From assembly GCA_965214025.1 (NCBI GenBank), contig CBDCAW010000023.1, positions 80,661-144,660 on the forward strand: 64,000 nt of DNA. Direction: 5' to 3'. The notes beneath the pieces were generated by a model. It ran no database searches. It saw only the letters and a program-made list of their open reading frames with translations, and was not told the origin of the DNA. A program made the translations under genes and the position numbers. The stretch comes from Granulosicoccus sp965214025 (GTDB lineage Bacteria > Pseudomonadota > Gammaproteobacteria > Granulosicoccales > Granulosicoccaceae). Shown here piece after piece: positions 63,424-64,000 of this stretch (its first letter is position 1; each line of letters begins with the position of its first letter).

Positions 63424-63445
63424 TTTAAAAACTGTATACCGTGCC

Positions 63446-64000
63446 ATGAAACAGCTTGACAAGTTCAATGTGCCAGATCAGGCGCCCGTGCTTTCCTTCG
63501 AGTTTTTTCCGCCACGAAACGAGGCGCAATCGCGCCGCCTTTGGCGTACCTTCGGCAGGCTCGAGGCACTGTCACCTGCCTGGGTGTCGGTCACCTACGG
63601 TGCGCTGGGTTCCGCCAGTCAGGCCAGCCTGGACACCATTGCCGCATTCCAGGAAGACACCCGCATACCGGTGGCGGCGCATCTGACTTGCAGTGGGCAG
63701 ACCCGGACCGAGATAGAGGCTGTTCTCGACCAGCTGGGCTCGCTGGGTGTGGACCGAGTGGTCGCGCTACGCGGCGACGCCGTTGCCGAATCGTCTCGAA
63801 ATGAGTCGGAAAGGCGTTTTCATCATGCCAGTGATCTGGTGGAGTTGTTGGCCGAACGAGGTGGTTTCGATATCAGCGTGGCCGCTTACCCGGAAACTCA
63901 CCCCGAGGCGCTCAGTGCGGAGGACGACATGCACTGGCTGAAGGCCAAACTGGATGCCGGCGCCGCACGGGCGGTAACCCAGTTCTTCTTCGAGGCCGAG
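63446..64000 (+). CDS. metF: Methylenetetrahydrofolate reductase (5' part)
   Basis: This is the first 185 codons of the flavoenzyme that reduces methylenetetrahydrofolate to methyl-THF for methionine synthesis. SFEFFPPRNEA, VSVTYGALGSASQASLDTIA, AAHLTC and ALRGDA are the family landmarks. The reading frame is open to the window edge (AVTQFFFEAE), so the gene is cut at its 3' side. Co-location with the SahR-like gene supports control by S-adenosylhomocysteine. Confidence 0.96.
   Translation, partial: MKQLDKFNVPDQAPVLSFEFFPPRNEAQSRRLWRTFGRLEALSPAWVSVTYGALGSASQASLDTIAAFQEDTRIPVAAHLTCSGQTRTEIEAVLDQLGSLGVDRVVALRGDAVAESSRNESERRFHHASDLVELLAERGGFDISVAAYPETHPEALSAEDDMHWLKAKLDAGAARAVTQFFFEAE

Overview
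The window is about 64 kb of GC-rich bacterial chromosome and looks gammaproteobacterial. Supporting signs are carA-carB-greA, an aceE-aceF-lpd operon with lipoyl domains on E2 and E3, a fimT/pilVWXY1/pilE minor-pilin operon, a bifunctional-type argA, ttcA, mtaB, ubiX, DUF3461 and a SahR-type ArsR/methyltransferase upstream of metF. Many proteins carry acidic, Gly/Ser-rich or repetitive linkers, which would suit a marine or moderately halophilic organism. That is inference; no rRNA or tRNA gene was found to place it more exactly. Both edges cut genes: the 3' part of parE (left) and the 5' part of metF (right).

Layout. 1-3.0 kb: parE end, a metallo-beta-lactamase-fold hydrolase and an M48 lipoprotein protease. 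3.0-4.9 kb: a two-gene insert (CooC-like ATPase plus a small His/Cys protein). It is flanked by a degenerate 101-bp direct repeat of the 3' end of the neighbouring acetolactate synthase gene. 4.8-9.6 kb: acetolactate synthase (ThDP enzyme), then a thiamine-precursor ABC transporter whose permease is frameshifted. 9.6-15 kb: carA (with a 24-bp tandem repeat array), carB, greA. 15-20.5 kb: a Tat-exported DUF882 protein, a secreted protein, Trm112, then a sulfite/nitrite-reduction operon (reductase hemoprotein, DUF934, ferredoxin-NADP reductase-like flavoprotein). 20.6-28.6 kb: minor-pilin operon ending in an unusually long PilY1. 29-36.2 kb: DUF3461 and the pyruvate dehydrogenase operon. 36.2-45.2 kb: mtaB, a 1616-residue coiled-coil/OmpA protein, ubiX, a LON-domain protein and argA. 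45.3-58.5 kb: a tandem protease-fold/PDZ protein, a Ubi hydroxylase, a GNAT enzyme, a small lipoprotein, a HugZ-like protein, GDPD, a PDZ protein, aldose epimerase, IalB, an SDR, ttcA and a class III aminotransferase. 58.6-64 kb: an Ala/Glu-rich repeat membrane protein, a membrane hypothetical, and sahR-metF with a near-perfect operator.

The gene content is mostly housekeeping. The notable parts are the repeat-flanked two-gene insert at 3.0-4.9 kb, the repeat arrays placed inside or beside conserved enzymes (carA, aldose epimerase, lpd, aceF, acetolactate synthase), the giant coiled-coil protein, the PilY1 with an inserted double beta-sandwich module, and the SahR operator overlapping its own promoter.
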